This document shows, piece by piece, positions 16,570 to 17,669 of a stretch of 17,669 nucleotides of DNA. This stretch comes from Rhodococcus sp. IITR03. GTDB lineage: Bacteria > Actinomycetota > Actinomycetes > Mycobacteriales > Mycobacteriaceae. The stretch is taken from positions 1 to 17,669 of the forward strand of contig LATQ01000236.1 in the NCBI GenBank assembly GCA_001017865.1, in the 5' to 3' direction. Below the pieces are notes generated by a model. The model made no database searches and was not told the DNA's origin. It worked only from the letters and a program-made list of their open reading frames with translations. Positions within the stretch are counted from its first letter, which is position 1; every line of letters starts with the position of its first letter. Both the position numbers and the translations under genes were made by a program.

Positions 16570-17669
16570 GTGAGCAGCACGACCCCCGAAGAGACGGACC
16601 TGCGGGCCGGACGGTGGAGACCGGCCCCTCCGGGCGGTCGCTGATGTCCTCGATCGGACGGGTGGCCGGCGCGTCGACCGTCGCCTTGCTCTTCTGCGAA
16701 CTGGTCTCGCTCGCTCAGACCGTCGCCCTCGCACGCCTGCTCACCCCGGCCGAGATCGGCATCTTCGTCGCGGGAACGGTTCTCACGACCTTCTTCGGCA
16801 CATTCGTCGAAGGCGGACTGCGGTCGGGACTCATCCAGCGCGACACCGACGTCGCCGACGCGGCCGAGACCGTCTTCCGCGTGACCCTGCTGGCCGGGAT
16901 CGTCATGAGCATCGGCGCGCTCGTGGCCGCACCCGTGATCGCGGCGATCTTCGACAACACCACCGCGGGGCTGGTCGCCGCCGCGACTTCCGGAGTACTG
17001 CTGGTCTATTCGGTCGCCAACGTGCCGGAAGCCATGCTGCAACGCGAGTTCAGCGTCAAGAGGCGGCTGATCGTCGGTCCCGCCGTCGCCGTCAGCTACG
17101 CAACGGTCGCGGTGTCGACGGCCGCTCTCGGCTGGGGTGTGTGGAGCATGGTGGCCGGCACCTACGTCTCGTACATCACCCTGGTGGTGTCGGTCTGGTC
17201 GATCACCAGCTGGCGGCCGGGTCGCGGTCGCGCCTCGTTCGCCTCTGGCGCGAACTCGCCCGATACGGAGCACCTCTCGTGTTCGGAATGATCGGCTCGC
17301 GCGTACAGGCGGCGACGGAGGCGGTGGTGGTCGGCCGAGGACTCAGCGCCTCCGACCTCGGCTTCTTCCGGTACGGCCAGCGGATCGCCCGGATCCCGGC
17401 GATGGCGATCATCGAGATCGGCTCGGTCGCACTGTTTCCTGCCTTTTCACGGATCGCCAAGGACCCAGGCAGGCTCGTCTCGGCCTATCTGCGCGCCCTG
17501 CAGTGGGCGACCATCGGTGCCGCCGCGTGTTCCGGATTGATGATCGCCGCCGGCACACCCGCCGTCGTCGTCGTGCTGGGGGAGCCGTGGCGCGGAGCCG
17601 GACCGGTGGTCGTCGCCCTGGCCGTCTCAGCCTCGGCAAGGCGTTCATCTGCGTGAGCGAGGAGATGGC
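16570..17669 (+). CDS. Wzx-type oligosaccharide flippase, 3' end outside window (three frameshifts)
   Basis: A multi-helix membrane protein of the polysaccharide transporter branch of the MOP superfamily, moving lipid-linked repeat units across the membrane. Characteristic stretches are SLAQTVALARLLTPAEIGIF, FGTFVEGGLRSGLIQR, NVPEAMLQREFSVKRR, YGAPLVFGMIGSRVQAATEAVVVGR before LSASDLGFFRYGQR, and AIIEIGSVALFPAFSRI. About 370 residues are present, and the family is normally 400-500. GTG 16570 is preferred because GGAAGGA lies about ten bases upstream; ATG 16644 is the alternative. Missing bases near 16605 (N-terminal tail), 17240 (restores FRLWRELARYG) and 17624 (restores LAGLSLGKAF) break the frame. 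It is probably cotranscribed with the pyruvyl transferase. Confidence 0.87.

Noticed and set aside
1..17669. tRNA, rRNA, insertion sequence, prophage or attachment site
   Set aside because: No such structure, transposase, integrase or terminal repeat was seen on either strand.
3402..17669. Programmed ribosomal frameshifting as the cause of broken genes
   Set aside because: There are too many sites in unrelated genes, with no slippery heptamers or common context; loss of one G/C is simpler.

Overview
The window is high-GC DNA with actinobacterial coding style: GTG starts, codons dominated by GTC, CTC and GCG, and ATGA stop/start overlaps. It most resembles a member of the Mycobacteriales such as a Rhodococcus- or Gordonia-like organism. 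That placement rests on composition and gene style only; no rRNA or other taxonomic marker is present. Nearly everything encoded belongs to a Wzx/Wzy-type polysaccharide (capsule or exopolysaccharide) locus.

Layout, left to right: (1) 1-750, minus: 5' part of an unrecognised protein that leaves the window at its 3' end. (2) 1057-1713, plus: PIG-L deacetylase. (3) 1718-5534, minus unit: heparinase II/III-family protein, then GT2 glycosyltransferase, then RmlC-like cupin epimerase. (4) 5702-8492, plus unit: PaaK/CapK-like adenylate-forming ligase, then a secreted putative glycoside hydrolase. (5) 8470-14924, minus operon read from the right: Wzz-like chain-length protein with a degenerate kinase domain, Wzy/ligase-like polymerase, GT4 glycosyltransferase, and a protein with two GT4 domains. 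Its genes overlap by 4, 4 and 22 bp. (6) 15133 to the right edge, plus: polysaccharide pyruvyl transferase, then a Wzx-type flippase cut by the window end. Three AT-rich gaps mark the divergent starts (about 780-900, 5620-5675 and 14955-15040).

Working model (inference): the glycosyltransferases build a lipid-linked repeat unit. The epimerase supplies a modified sugar. PIG-L, pyruvyl transferase and the ligase route add or remove N-acetyl, pyruvate and acyl decorations. Wzx exports the unit, Wzy polymerises it and Wzz sets chain length. The heparinase-like lyase and the secreted hydrolase trim, release or edit the polymer. The heparinase relative suggests a uronate-containing chain. No initiating sugar-phosphate transferase, active tyrosine kinase or UDP-sugar dehydrogenase is seen here, so those must lie elsewhere.

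A major caveat is that ten of thirteen genes are broken by frameshifts, about 25 in 17.7 kb. Almost all are repaired by adding one G or C inside a short G/C run, and the repaired frames restore conserved motifs. This looks like uncorrected long-read consensus error rather than pseudogene decay. Coordinates below span the whole reconstructed genes; the frameshift positions are in each entry. PIG-L, the epimerase and GT2 are intact as written.
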